Source: Emticicia sp. BO119
GTDB taxonomy: Bacteria > Bacteroidota > Bacteroidia > Cytophagales > Spirosomataceae
Length of the DNA stretch: 64,000 nucleotides
Reading direction: 5' to 3'
NCBI RefSeq assembly: GCF_013912375.1
Contig: NZ_JACETV010000001.1
Span: 682,001-746,000 of the forward strand
The notes under the pieces were generated by a model. That model was given only the letters and a program-made list of their open reading frames with translations. It made no database searches and had not been told where the DNA came from. The translations under genes and the position numbers were made by a program. This document shows positions 9,632-18,886 of the stretch, piece after piece; within the stretch, counting starts at the first letter, position 1, and each line of letters begins with the position of its first letter.

Positions 9632-9907
9632 TCAGGCTTTTTGTAATCCAGGCAGAACCAGATTTTTGTCAATATCAGGATGATCAAAATTTGTGGCATC
9701 GGCTAACTTTGCAAAAGCAGCCTTCTTCTCATTATTTTCTCCTTTGTTAAAAACTGAAAAGGTTTTCCAGTCTACTACTGCTACATTTCTTACTCTATCA
9801 ATAATTCCTCCACTATCTAATTTTAGTGCATCTAATCTATAATCATAAATAAGCTCAAGACATACTGAAGGTTGATTTTTGGGATAGAAAGTCCAGGTAA
9901 TTTTCAT
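9632..9907 (-). CDS. Hypothetical protein, 91 residues
   Basis: This small soluble protein was not recognised. It has no signal peptide or membrane segment; the composition is normal, with a charged middle (NKGENNEKKAAFAK) and a hydrophobic N-terminal half that could form beta strands (MKITWTFYP, VCLELIYDYRL). It converges on the MFS gene, with 28 bases between their stop codons. It is kept as a gene because the composition looks protein-like and no better frame covers the region. Confidence 0.6.
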   Translation of the reverse strand: MKITWTFYPKNQPSVCLELIYDYRLDALKLDSGGIIDRVRNVAVVDWKTFSVFNKGENNEKKAAFAKLADATNFDHPDIDKNLVLPGLQKA

Positions 9908-10126
9908 AAAAAAGAATTTTGATGCGCAAATTTAATCAAATCTGGTATTTACCTGTGAGTGAAATCCAGAGAAGATTTTGTTTACCATTGAATAAAATTA
10001 GTGGTTAATAGCACTACTTCAATTCAAAATAATACTATAAAACTTTTAAACTCTTAACATGAACAATTAATTTTGGAGGTGGTTAATAGAGAGATTAGTC
10101 CACGAATGTCAATTATCTATGCTTTT

Positions 10127-10951
10127 ATGAAAAAGATTTTCTTTTTAGTACCTGGATTCTTTTTGTTCTCATTTACGCTATCTGCACAAGAGGTAAGTTC
10201 ATTCCTGCTGAAAAAGCTAATAAGGGTAAAGTCTGTTATAGTTGATGATAAAAGTAAGCAATATAACGTATATGGTGGTGGATTTTTAATAAATGGTAAA
10301 TATCTGGCTACGACTTATAGTGTTTATCGTCCTACTGGTTTTACCAAAAAGCCTAAGAGAGTGGTGGTATATTACAACTACACAGTAGATGAAAAACACA
10401 ATCTGAAATGGGATTCAGTTGATGTAGACTTACTATACAAATATGTTGGCAAGCAATATGATTTTTCGAAACATGTGTTTCAGGAGGGTAAATTAGAGAC
10501 TGATTTTATTGTTTTAAAACTAAAACGTGTGGTTTCGGTAAAAACCAACAATTTTAACACAGAAGCCAACCTGCCGAAATATACACAGATGCCTACACTG
10601 GCTTTTGATAACTTAAATGGAAATCTAAGAAATGATACCTTGATTTATCTGTTTCCACAATTTTATAACAATGTAAAAGAATCGTATCAGTTAGTACTAT
10701 TCGGCTTTTCTAAAACTGGGTTTTCCGGTTCCCCAATTTACAATTTGAACGGGGAGATAACCGGTATTATACAGTTTGGTTTAGCAGGAATTAATGAGCC
10801 ATATATAGATGCATTAAGCAAAGCAGGGTGGCTCACAAACGATGATATATTGGCTATCAGGCGAGGTTATATTGAGTTTGATCCTCGCAACTTCGTCTTT
10901 GGGACTAATATCAAGTATTTTTTAGAAAAGTATCTGGTAGGGTTTAAGTAG
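10127..10951 (+). CDS. Secreted trypsin-like domain protein, probably catalytically inactive
   Basis: The start is set at the ATG giving MKKIFFLVPGFFLFSFTLSAQ, a clear signal peptide; an upstream TTG (10073) would add 18 unlikely residues. The fold signs are those of S1/trypsin-like peptidases: GGGFLINGKYLATTY (first lobe), DFIVLKL with the expected Asp at residue 126, and TGFSGSPIYN with the expected Ser at residue 200, followed by EITGIIQFG. The position where the family has His (normally ..YHV) reads TTYSVY, placing Ser65 there. With the His of the triad gone, it is likely a binding or scaffold protein rather than a protease. Neighbours give no partner. Confidence 0.7.
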   Translation: MKKIFFLVPGFFLFSFTLSAQEVSSFLLKKLIRVKSVIVDDKSKQYNVYGGGFLINGKYLATTYSVYRPTGFTKKPKRVVVYYNYTVDEKHNLKWDSVDVDLLYKYVGKQYDFSKHVFQEGKLETDFIVLKLKRVVSVKTNNFNTEANLPKYTQMPTLAFDNLNGNLRNDTLIYLFPQFYNNVKESYQLVLFGFSKTGFSGSPIYNLNGEITGIIQFGLAGINEPYIDALSKAGWLTNDDILAIRRGYIEFDPRNFVFGTNIKYFLEKYLVGFK

Positions 10952-11057
10952 CTTCTATATTTATTTAAAAAACTGTAGAATACCTACCCCCTCAGTTATT
11001 ATGGCATAGAAATTTTTATTCGTTGAGTATTCAATCAACAAAAAAACATTCAATGTC

Positions 11058-11492
11058 ATGAAAACGTTAAAAGTATTATGTTTAGGTCTGATAACTCTTT
11101 TTGGGTTTCAGGCATGTGATAAAGAAGAAGAAGAGGTTTCGATAGAACCAGTTACAATTTCAGATCTCACTTGTCCGAGTGCTGTTTTTTCAGGAACAGC
11201 AAAGGCAGGCGTTACCTATAATGGGGTTTTTACTGTCCCTTACACAGGTGGAGATGGGAATAGTTATACTTCTGATAATGGAGTGTCGTCTACGGGGGTA
11301 ACTGGTTTATCCGCCGTTTTAGTACCGGGCACATTAGCCGTAGGTTCCGGTGTGGTTACCTATACAGTAGCAGGAACACCTTCTGCAGGAGGAATAGCAT
11401 CATTCGTGATTAATTTTGGCGGCCAATCCTGTACAGTTGCATTCCCGGTTACTGAATCTTCAACAACACCTGTACCACCTGTTGGAGAGTAA
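11058..11492 (+). CDS. Small lipoprotein with a Gly/Ser/Thr-rich domain
   Basis: A 144-residue exported protein. The signal peptide ends in a lipobox (LFGFQAC), with Cys20 as the expected lipid site, followed by the acidic stretch DKEEEE that often marks surface lipoproteins in Bacteroidota. The mature part is rich in Gly, Ser, Thr and Val and has two Cys residues (DLTCPSAVF and GQSCTVAF) that could pair in one beta-sandwich domain resembling the repeats of T9SS-secreted proteins. Function is unknown. It is a single gene with short AT-rich flanks. Confidence 0.75.
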   Translation: MKTLKVLCLGLITLFGFQACDKEEEEVSIEPVTISDLTCPSAVFSGTAKAGVTYNGVFTVPYTGGDGNSYTSDNGVSSTGVTGLSAVLVPGTLAVGSGVVTYTVAGTPSAGGIASFVINFGGQSCTVAFPVTESSTTPVPPVGE

Positions 11493-11620
11493 TTAGAACA
11501 TAATATATTGCAAGCTCAAACCCCTTTTACAGAGGCTTTCTTGTAGATACTTACTTCAGAATTATATTTAATGAAGTATATTTTCCTGTAAAAACTTAAA
11601 GAAAATTAATCCTTTTTAAA

Positions 11621-11977
11621 ATGGCTACCTGTCTTTCTTTTTTACGAGTACCTGATATTGAGAAAACACTCAACTGGTATCTGAATTTAGGTTTTAAATG
11701 TATGGGTACTCATGCCGAACCCGGCTGTGGGTTAGACTGGGCTTTACTTGACTGGGATGGCGCGCGATTTATGTTGTATCCAGATCAAAGAGAACATGTT
11801 GAAACAACCAAAGATGCAGGTTTGTATATTACGGTTGATTCGATTGATTCCCTGATTGAACCTGTTAAGAATCAGGCAGAGATAATTGAAATAAATCCTG
11901 AAACCGACTATGGTATGAAAGAAATCGTGTTTAAAGATTTAAACGGTTTTCAGGTTACGTTTGGGTGCGATGTTTAA
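11621..11977 (+). CDS. VOC-family (glyoxalase/bleomycin-resistance fold) protein
   Basis: A 118-residue cytosolic protein of the vicinal-oxygen-chelate fold. The opening LSFLRVPDIEKTLNWYLNLGFKC is the typical first beta-alpha unit, and the ending YGMKEIVFKDLNGFQVTFG is the typical last strand pair, in which family members place a metal-binding Glu/His. Length fits one two-module VOC domain. Members include glyoxalases, dioxygenases and antibiotic-binding proteins; the exact reaction cannot be assigned. A bidirectional hairpin follows about 50 bases downstream. Confidence 0.85.
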   Translation: MATCLSFLRVPDIEKTLNWYLNLGFKCMGTHAEPGCGLDWALLDWDGARFMLYPDQREHVETTKDAGLYITVDSIDSLIEPVKNQAEIIEINPETDYGMKEIVFKDLNGFQVTFGCDV

Positions 11978-12027
11978 TCATTTTTTCATATTTTAAAACC
12001 GGAGGGTCATATTTATCGTAAATAAAA

Positions 12028-12056
12028 AAAATCGTGCAACAGAATCACACGATTTT
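12028..12056. terminator. Bidirectional terminator hairpin
   Basis: AAAATCGTG (12028-12036) and CACGATTTT (12048-12056) form a perfect 9-bp stem with A-rich and T-rich edges. It sits between the VOC gene and the converging YdeI-like pseudogene. Confidence 0.7.
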
Positions 12057-12195
12057 CCTAATAGTATTACAATAAATAAATCAATCCATGTGCCCATGGA
12101 ATTTGACCATTAATTTTAAAAGTTTTTTCTCTTAAATGCAAGAAAAACTAATGAAACTTCATATTTTGGCTTGCAAGTAAATCCTTTTGTTTTGG

Positions 12196-12796
12196 TTATT
12201 GGCTGATACAAATCAGTCGTTGGCTAAGCTTTAAAGACAATTTTACTCTTAGTTTAAATATTCTGTTATATCTTCTTTCCCGGTTCAAGGTCAATAGTAG
12301 TTTTTCAATTCTCTTACTTCTGGTTTCTTGAGTTTTAGCCTTCTCGATTGGAATTGTAAATCTTTTTATTTCTGTTGGAAAGCGTTCAATTAACTTTAAT
12401 ACTTTTGCACTTTTATTTAAAGCTTCTCCGAATTCATATGGAAGTTCTACCATACGAGGATAATTATCTGTGACGATAGTTATTATTACGGTGTCACCAC
12501 TTTTAATGCCTGCTTTTTTTTCTTACTACCGCACTAACAGGTAGCACGAATGCCTCATCCACTGTGGTAGTAGTACTCAGATAAGTATAATTATTGATAG
12601 TAACTTTTACGGCAGATTTATTACTACTACTTTCATTGATAACTGTTATTGAGGAATGGGATTTTTTAAGTTTTAAGTGGCCTATTATTGTTGTAGTACT
12701 TGCATAAGTTCTGTACTTAATCAATTTTATGAAAGAGGGCAACTGCCGGACATGAGAGTATAACAGAGTAAGTTTGAAATAAGAATTAATTTTCAA
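12196..12796 (-). pseudogene. Frameshifted YdeI/DUF1905-family gene
   Basis: Two adjacent reading frames together match a DUF1905 plus YdeI/OmpD-associated protein. The upstream frame holds SAVKVTINNYTYLSTTTT and AFVLPVSAVVRKK. The downstream frame continues AGIKSGDTVIITIVTD, then VELPYEFGEALN and AKTQETRSKRIEKLL. The two join exactly at a run of eight A residues (minus strand, about 12518-12525): seven A would restore one frame. The first 60 residues and the last 25 also look degraded, which favours true decay over a sequencing error, though an error at the A-run cannot be excluded. Intact family members are small cytosolic proteins of poorly known role. Confidence 0.75.
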
Positions 12797-12882
12797 TTTG
12801 GCTGGTGGGCTATTAAATAGTATCTTTTCGGAAAAATCTGAGTCTAAGAATTTAATAGAGAGATTACAGTAAATTGAAATAC

Positions 12883-12890
12883 TAAATTTG
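12883..12890 (+). promoter_or_regulatory. Possible -7 element for the DUF389 gene
   Basis: TAAATTTG matches TAnnTTTG and lies about 50 bases before the ATG at 12941. No good TTG/TTTG is seen at the expected upstream spacing, so this is tentative. Confidence 0.35.
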
Positions 12891-12940
12891 CGATTTCCTG
12901 CTTAATAGTAATACATAATTCTAACAACCACCAATAAAAT

Positions 12941-14245
12941 ATGAAAGCGTTTCTGGCAGAATTAGTGAATCTTCATAAAGGAGAACAGGAAAAAAATAAG
13001 ACATTAATAGACGTAAAAAGGAATATTTCGTTCAGAGGAACAAATCTCTGGGCTTTAGTATGCGCGATAATCATAGCTTCTGTAGGTCTAAATATTAATT
13101 CCACCGCAGTAATTATTGGTGCTATGCTCATTTCACCTTTAATGGGTCCTATTGTTGGCACAGGCTTCGCTTTAGGTATTTATGATTTTGATTTGCTGAA
13201 AAGATCGTTGAAAAATTTGATGATTGCCACTATTGTAAGTCTCATAGCCTCTACAGTTTATTTTTTTATAAGTCCGTTTAAAGAGGCTCAATCAGAGCTT
13301 TTAGCTCGCACTTCACCCAATATTTATGATGTTATGATTGCTTTTTTTGGCGGGTTAGTTGGTGTGATATCTATTACCAGAGTCGAGAAGGGCAATCCTA
13401 TTCCTGGAGTAGCTATTGCTACAGCCCTAATGCCTCCATTATGTACCGCTGGTTTTGGACTGGCTAATGGCAAGTGGACTTATTTTTTCGGAGCATTTTA
13501 TCTGTATTTTATCAACTGTGTATTTATTTGTATTTCCACATTAGTAATTGTGAAGTATCTGAAATATCCTGTTAAGGAAGATATAGATGAAAGGCACGAG
13601 AGACAGGTAAAATACAGTATTTCATTTATAATTATTATTATGCTTTTGCCAAGTGCCTATTTTGCTTATTCATTATTTGAAAAGCAGCAGTTCGAACAAC
13701 GGATAAATACGTTTATTGAAAAGGAATTCACTAATAAGGGTCAGACAGTCATTTATAAAAAAAGCTCATATAATCGAGTTCGTAAAACACTTGAATTAGC
13801 ATTTTTAGCAGATACATTTACGAATCAAGATATTAAAGAAATAAACCGTCAACTCCTGCATTATGGGCTGTTAAATACAAAAGTAATTATCAGGCAGAAT
13901 ACCAGTTTGCAGAACCTTAAATCTGATATTAATAATGAAATTTCGAAAAATCAAAGCGAACTTATAGCTAAGCAGCAACGCATAACTTTACTCGAAAAAG
14001 AATTGAAAAGTAAGGAGTCGGATAGCAAAAAAATGTTTACCGAAGCAAATGTTTTATTTCCGACAATTAATTCCTTATCAATGACAAAACAACAGTTTTA
14101 CGGAAAAGTAGACACAACTATAATAATCCCTGTATTAATTTACCAGGCAAACAGACCTTTAAACAATCGGGATTTGATTAAACTTTCGAATTGGGTAAAA
14201 CAAAGAAATAATCTTAATAATCTTAAAGTGCTTTACTCAAAGTAA
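12941..14245 (+). CDS. DUF389-family membrane protein
   Basis: A 434-residue protein of the DUF389/TIGR00341 type. Residues about 30-235 hold about five hydrophobic segments with the family features GAMLISPLMGPIVGTGFALG and IPGVAIATALMPPLCTAGFGLA. After a last membrane helix (about 223-242) comes a soluble C-terminal half with a predicted coiled coil around residues 320-370, rich in Lys, Glu, Gln and Ser. The biochemical role of DUF389 is unknown. It is a single gene, ended by a hairpin shared with the converging efflux operon. Confidence 0.85.
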   Translation: MKAFLAELVNLHKGEQEKNKTLIDVKRNISFRGTNLWALVCAIIIASVGLNINSTAVIIGAMLISPLMGPIVGTGFALGIYDFDLLKRSLKNLMIATIVSLIASTVYFFISPFKEAQSELLARTSPNIYDVMIAFFGGLVGVISITRVEKGNPIPGVAIATALMPPLCTAGFGLANGKWTYFFGAFYLYFINCVFICISTLVIVKYLKYPVKEDIDERHERQVKYSISFIIIIMLLPSAYFAYSLFEKQQFEQRINTFIEKEFTNKGQTVIYKKSSYNRVRKTLELAFLADTFTNQDIKEINRQLLHYGLLNTKVIIRQNTSLQNLKSDINNEISKNQSELIAKQQRITLLEKELKSKESDSKKMFTEANVLFPTINSLSMTKQQFYGKVDTTIIIPVLIYQANRPLNNRDLIKLSNWVKQRNNLNNLKVLYSK

Positions 14246-14247
14246 AC

Positions 14248-14296
14248 GTTGCTTTACCAAGGCTAAAATGAATACTTTTGGCTTCAGTAAAGCAAC
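14248..14296. terminator. Bidirectional terminator
   Basis: GTTGCTTTAC (14248-14257) and GTAAAGCAAC (14287-14296) form a perfect 10-bp stem. It lies between the stop codons of the DUF389 gene and the converging emrB-type gene. Confidence 0.65.
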
Positions 14297-14312
14297 TAAA
14301 CCTTCTTGAAAT

Positions 14313-15872
14313 CTACTCCATCACCATCTCTGCATGCTCGTTTGTTTCTATTTTCTTACCACCTGCAAATAGCAGGAGTAGTGGTAAACAGAGTAAGAAA
14401 AAAGCACCTATCACCAGAAAAGTGTCGGCATAAGTTAATACTAATGCCTGCCGGACAATACTTCCGTACAACATCTTGTATGCCTTTTCTGTGGCTGTAA
14501 TAAGGGCATCACCTTTTGATAAAAACAAAGACGTGTATTGTTTGAGTCTTTCAACTGATACAGGATTATATATGGATAAATTATCCCCGAGGCGATTCGT
14601 ATGAAAGACAGTACGCGTAGAGATATACGTTGTCATAATGGCTGTGCCAAAAGTACCTCCCAACTGTCGAACCATACTTGACAGAGCAGAACCCTGAGCC
14701 ATTTTGGCGGGTTCAAGATCAGCTACGGTAATCGTCATCAGTGGTATAAAAATTAAACCCATACCAATCCCGCGAATCATCAAAGGCCAGAAGAAATCTT
14801 CAGGGCCAGTAGATAAACTCAACCCTGATAAATCATAGCAGAAGGCTACGAATAATCCGAAACCAATTGCCGCATACCAGATAGGGGACATCAGATTTTT
14901 ACGCATAATAACACCCACCATAAGCATCATAAATCCTGTAACAATAGATCCTGGCATGAGCAGAAGCCCTGTCTGACTTGCTGTAAAACCAAGGATAGTC
15001 TGGCAGAAAACCGGAATAATAAATACAGAGGCAAATAGGCCAAATCCTAAAATAAAATTAAACAGGTTAGCAACTGCGAAACGCCTGCTGGAAAGTAGTC
15101 TTAAATCCAGAATTGGTATGTGCGCAATAATTTGCCTCCATATAAAACCTGCTAACCCAACCACTGCAATTAGGGTCATTACAACAATAAAACCCGAATC
15201 AAACCAGTCCTTTTCGTGTCCTTTTTCCAGAATAATCTGTAAACCGCCTACACCCATTACTAATAATACTAAGGCAAACCAGTCCATCTTTCCAGCAGGA
15301 ATAGGCTCAGTGGGTTCTTTAATATAGCTGAAAGTAAGAAATGTTGCCAATATCCCAAACGGAATATTAATGTAGAATACCCAACTCCATGAAAGGTGGT
15401 CTGTTATATATCCGCCTAAAGTTGGCCCGATTGATGGGCCGATGATAACGCCCATGCCAAAAATGGCATTGGCTAACCCAAGGTCTTCTTTAGGAAAAGT
15501 CTGAATCAGGATTGCTTGTGCTGTGGTTAACAAACCACCACCTCCGATGCCTTGTACAACACGAAAAAATACCAATTCCCAAACATCAGTCGACAATCCA
15601 CAAAAAACAGACGAGATCGTAAATATAATAATAGAAGCGGCGAAGTAATTACGACGGCCGAGCTTGGCACTTAACCAACCCGACATGGTAATCATGATAG
15701 CACTGGCAGCTGCATAGCCTGTAACAACCCAACTGATGTCCCCCAACGATGCACCCAGATTACCCATCATCTGGTTCAAGGTTACGTTTACAATTGAGGA
15801 GTCAATGGTTTGCAAGAGCGCCGCAGTAGTAACGGTTATCACAATTATCCACTTATCAAATCCAATATTCAT
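14313..15872 (-). CDS. DHA2-family (EmrB-like) MFS drug exporter
   Basis: An inner-membrane transporter of about 519 residues with 14 hydrophobic segments, matching the EmrB/QacA (DHA2) type: LLQTIDSSIVNVTLNQM in helix 1, WVVTGYAAASAIMITMSGWLSAKLGRR, and the antiporter motif region FGMGVIIGPSIGPTLGGYI. The start is placed at the ATG 15872 (MNIGFDKW), four bases after the adaptor gene's stop codon; an ATG at 15896 would overlap that gene by 20 bases. With the adaptor and the TolC-type protein it should form a tripartite pump moving toxic compounds across both membranes. It is the last gene of the MarR-controlled operon. Confidence 0.93.
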   Translation of the reverse strand: MNIGFDKWIIVITVTTAALLQTIDSSIVNVTLNQMMGNLGASLGDISWVVTGYAAASAIMITMSGWLSAKLGRRNYFAASIIIFTISSVFCGLSTDVWELVFFRVVQGIGGGGLLTTAQAILIQTFPKEDLGLANAIFGMGVIIGPSIGPTLGGYITDHLSWSWVFYINIPFGILATFLTFSYIKEPTEPIPAGKMDWFALVLLVMGVGGLQIILEKGHEKDWFDSGFIVVMTLIAVVGLAGFIWRQIIAHIPILDLRLLSSRRFAVANLFNFILGFGLFASVFIIPVFCQTILGFTASQTGLLLMPGSIVTGFMMLMVGVIMRKNLMSPIWYAAIGFGLFVAFCYDLSGLSLSTGPEDFFWPLMIRGIGMGLIFIPLMTITVADLEPAKMAQGSALSSMVRQLGGTFGTAIMTTYISTRTVFHTNRLGDNLSIYNPVSVERLKQYTSLFLSKGDALITATEKAYKMLYGSIVRQALVLTYADTFLVIGAFFLLCLPLLLLFAGGKKIETNEHAEMVME

Positions 15873-15876
15873 ATGG

Positions 15877-16989
15877 TTATTTCTTTTGAATGTCAACAGC
15901 TACAGATACGCTCAATCCTGGACGTAGCCTGGCAAAAACCGGACTGTTTTTATCTAACTCAATTCGAACTGGTACACGTTGTACTACTTTTACGTAATTG
16001 CCAGTGGCATTGTCAGGTGGTATTAACGAAAACTTCGCACCGGTTGCCCCCGCAAATGATTCAACCTTCCCGGTCAGGTTTTCTTTACCATAAGCATCTA
16101 TATCTACATTTACTGTTTGCCCAATTTCCATTTCTGTCAATTGAGTTTCTTTAAAATTAGCAGTTACCCATAAGTCGCCAGTATTCACAATAGAACAAAG
16201 TGCTTGCCCTGGTTGAATCAATTGACCTACTTGTACCGAACGTTTAGATACAACACCTGATGCCGGAGCTAATACAACTGTATAAGACAATTGTAGTTTA
16301 GCAAGGTCTAATTCTGCCTGTCGCTGTTTGGCAGTTGCTTGCGCCACACCAATCTGGCTTTCTACAGCCTTCCGCTGCGAATTGGTAACGCCTGTTTGAG
16401 AAGTAGCTGCATTTACCTGCAATTGCGCTGTTTCTAATTGGGATTGTGCTGCTTGAAGAGCGGCCAATGCAGCATCACGTTCAGCCAGAACATTATCAAA
16501 TTGTTGTTGAGGAATTGTTTTTTCCGTTAATAGACGACTATAGCGGTCAAAATCGTTGGTAGCTTTTTTCAAACGAATCTGTGCAGCGGTTACATTGGCT
16601 TGTGCCGTTGCTACCTGATTACGGGCTGTTTGTACATTGGCTTGTGAACTTTGAATGGTAGCTGAAGCCACACCAATATTAAACTGACTTACCCCTCCGG
16701 TTGCCACCGCAGTTTGTAAGGCTGCTTCAGCCTGCGCTACACGAATTTTATAATCAGCATCATCAATCACAAAAAGTGTATCACCCGCTTTTACAAACTG
16801 ATTATCCCTGAAACGAATTGCTTTAATATATCCTCCGATTTTTGGTGTCACAGGGTCAACATTCCCATCAATTTGCGCATCATCGGTGGTTTCGTAACGT
16901 TGTAGGTACTGGATTTCTTTGTATCCATATATAAGTGCAGCAATCAAAACTATTGCACCCACCACTCTGATAATTATCTTGGTATTCAT
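15877..16989 (-). CDS. HlyD/EmrA-family periplasmic adaptor
   Basis: A 370-residue membrane-fusion protein. Residues about 7-24 are an N-terminal membrane anchor. A barrel-sandwich half-motif follows (DAQIDGNVDPVTPKIGGYI), then a long Ala/Gln-rich alpha-helical hairpin (about residues 80-235, many AQANVTAAQ-like heptads), then the second half-motif (VVLAPASGVVSKRSVQVGQLIQPGQ) and a beta-barrel ending in GLSVSVAVDI. It should bridge the EmrB-like pump and the TolC-like channel. It lies 94 bases after the tolC-type gene and four bases before emrB. Confidence 0.93.
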   Translation of the reverse strand: MNTKIIIRVVGAIVLIAALIYGYKEIQYLQRYETTDDAQIDGNVDPVTPKIGGYIKAIRFRDNQFVKAGDTLFVIDDADYKIRVAQAEAALQTAVATGGVSQFNIGVASATIQSSQANVQTARNQVATAQANVTAAQIRLKKATNDFDRYSRLLTEKTIPQQQFDNVLAERDAALAALQAAQSQLETAQLQVNAATSQTGVTNSQRKAVESQIGVAQATAKQRQAELDLAKLQLSYTVVLAPASGVVSKRSVQVGQLIQPGQALCSIVNTGDLWVTANFKETQLTEMEIGQTVNVDIDAYGKENLTGKVESFAGATGAKFSLIPPDNATGNYVKVVQRVPVRIELDKNSPVFARLRPGLSVSVAVDIQKK

Positions 16990-17083
16990 GATTTTTTTGT
17001 ATAAAATAATGTGTTTTTAGATATTTAAGATTCCTATCTCTATTCTGTTCACTGAAACAGAAAGGAGGAGTAAGTAAGCTGGA

Positions 17084-18403
17084 CTAATTTTCACCTGTAG
17101 CTTTCAAAAGTCTTTCATAGGCTAATCGGCCATCAACTTTTGAGTTAATTAGGTTTAATTGTGCTTGTAATAAAAAACTGTTGGCATCAAGCAATTCAGT
17201 AGAACCTACAAGCCCATTACGAAAACGGGATTCTATCAGTCGGTAATTCTCCTGAGCTTGTTGAAGGGCGGTAACAATCACCTTTTGTTGCTCAACAGCT
17301 AACTCATAATTATGATAGGCAGTCACTACTTCTGTATGAACCTGGTCCGTCTGGTGTTGCCCTTGCAAAATAGTTTCATTAATAGAAGCTTTGGCAGTAT
17401 TCATACGCCCTTTCAGATTATAAAGCGAGCCAATATTATAAGAAACCCCCAACCCAATATTCCACGCATTGATAAAAGTATTTGCCTCAGGAATAAAATT
17501 GGCATTCGGATTAACATAATTATATCCTGCTGAAAGACCTATATGGGGATATTTATTGCTTTTAATCAGGCGTAACTGCGCATCAGCCGATTGCTGGCGT
17601 AAGGCATTTGCTTGTAATTCAGGACGCCTCTGAGATGCCAGTAACAAGAAACTGTTCAAAGTTTCAAGTGCCACAGGAGTACTACTTAGGGTAGTATCAA
17701 CTCCAATAGCTTGTATGTCATCAACACCAATTAAAAGGCCAAAATTATACAGGGCTGTTTCCCTGGCTTTTTCAACTTGCAAACGATTCAATTCCAGATT
17801 ATGTTTTTGTAATTGTAGTTTCAATACTTCATTAGGTAATATTATTCCTTCTTTTTCTAAATTTCGCGCATCTTTTTCGCGTGCCTCAAACTGCTGAATG
17901 TTCTGGTTAATAATATCAGTTGAGCGGCTCAGTTTTACGATAGTATAGTAGGCTTCAGTAACAGCATAAACTAATTCCTGCCGATTGCGCTGTACATCTA
18001 ATTTACTCGCATGAACCAGTAAATCTGCCGATTGCTGGGCTGCCTTTTCAGCAAACCCTCCAAACAATTCCTTTTTAACTGAGACAGCACCCATTGTAGC
18101 ACTGAATCCACCTTTCGGAAGCCCAAACAAAGGCTTCCCGTCTTCGCCTTCACCAAAGGCAAAAGGCGTAATAAGACTAAAACGCGAGTAGGAGAGGGAA
18201 GCACTCGCTTGTGGTAACTTGCGGTCTTTTACTTCTTGCGCATGAGCTTCGTTGTTTTCAACACGCAAATTTGCTGCTTTGAGGCCTTTGTTATTCTGGA
18301 TTGCCAGGTCAACAGCCTTACTCAAAGGCATTTGTGCCGATTGAGCAATGACACTTCCAAAACTCAAGCAAACAAATGCAATAGTTGTGATGTAATGTTT
18401 CAT
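17084..18403 (-). CDS. TolC-family outer-membrane efflux protein
   Basis: A 439-residue exported protein. Residues 1-20 form a signal peptide (cleavage near VIAQSAQ). Two outer-membrane efflux protein repeats follow, with long helices: LSKAVDLAIQNNKGLKAANLRVENNEA opens repeat 1, and ANALRQQSADAQLRLIKSNKYPHIGLSAGY opens repeat 2. It ends RLAYERLLKATGEN as trimeric TolC-like channels do. It forms the outer-membrane exit of the pump encoded by the next two genes. The gap to the upstream marR-type gene is one base, showing cotranscription. Confidence 0.92.
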   Translation of the reverse strand: MKHYITTIAFVCLSFGSVIAQSAQMPLSKAVDLAIQNNKGLKAANLRVENNEAHAQEVKDRKLPQASASLSYSRFSLITPFAFGEGEDGKPLFGLPKGGFSATMGAVSVKKELFGGFAEKAAQQSADLLVHASKLDVQRNRQELVYAVTEAYYTIVKLSRSTDIINQNIQQFEAREKDARNLEKEGIILPNEVLKLQLQKHNLELNRLQVEKARETALYNFGLLIGVDDIQAIGVDTTLSSTPVALETLNSFLLLASQRRPELQANALRQQSADAQLRLIKSNKYPHIGLSAGYNYVNPNANFIPEANTFINAWNIGLGVSYNIGSLYNLKGRMNTAKASINETILQGQHQTDQVHTEVVTAYHNYELAVEQQKVIVTALQQAQENYRLIESRFRNGLVGSTELLDANSFLLQAQLNLINSKVDGRLAYERLLKATGEN

Positions 18404-18404
18404 T

Positions 18405-18836
18405 TTATTTGGTTCTGATTTTAGTCAAAAGTGAGTTTAATATTTTTACTTCATCGTCAGTCAGATGGCTGACAATCGACTCAAAATTCTGAAAATCAAT
18501 TGCGACTTTCTTGACAAACTCGTTCGATTCTTCTGTCAGTCGTAGTTTTACCCTACGACGGTTCTCAGGGTCAGTTTCACGTACAATCAGATTTTTGGTA
18601 ATCAGCCGGTCAGTCAGCCGGGTCATATCCGAATTCATCTCGTGCATTTTGCTTTTAAGTTCTCCTGCATTCAGGCTTTCCGGATAAACCTCCTGTAATT
18701 GACGTAATACTATATATTGTTGCACTGATAATTGAAAAGGAGCGAGTTTCTGGTCAAAATAATTAAAGATGTAGCCATCTGTCATGTGTAGATTGGCGAT
18801 CAACTCGTGGTATTGGTTTTTATATTGTTTGCTCAT
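18405..18836 (-). CDS. MarR-family transcriptional repressor
   Basis: A 143-residue winged-helix regulator: dimerisation helices at both ends, with the recognition helix and wing within GELKSKMHEMNSDMTRLTDRLITKNLIVRETDPENRRRVKLRLTEE. MarR proteins bind palindromes as dimers and usually release DNA on binding a phenolic or drug-like ligand. It is the first gene of the efflux operon, one base ahead of the tolC-type gene. A perfect palindrome lies 34 bases upstream within the promoter, so autoregulation is likely. Confidence 0.92.
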   Translation of the reverse strand: MSKQYKNQYHELIANLHMTDGYIFNYFDQKLAPFQLSVQQYIVLRQLQEVYPESLNAGELKSKMHEMNSDMTRLTDRLITKNLIVRETDPENRRRVKLRLTEESNEFVKKVAIDFQNFESIVSHLTDDEVKILNSLLTKIRTK

Positions 18837-18855
18837 TTTTTTTTCAAATGTTGCG

Positions 18856-18886
18856 CAAATGTAGAATGTTTATTTGTTTAAACAAA
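18856..18886 (-). promoter_or_regulatory. Promoter of the marR-efflux operon
   Basis: On the minus strand TTTG (18886-18883), 19 bases, then TACATTTG (18863-18856) match the Bacteroidota elements exactly. The transcript should start near 18850, leaving a leader of about 14 bases before the marR ATG at 18836. Confidence 0.75.
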
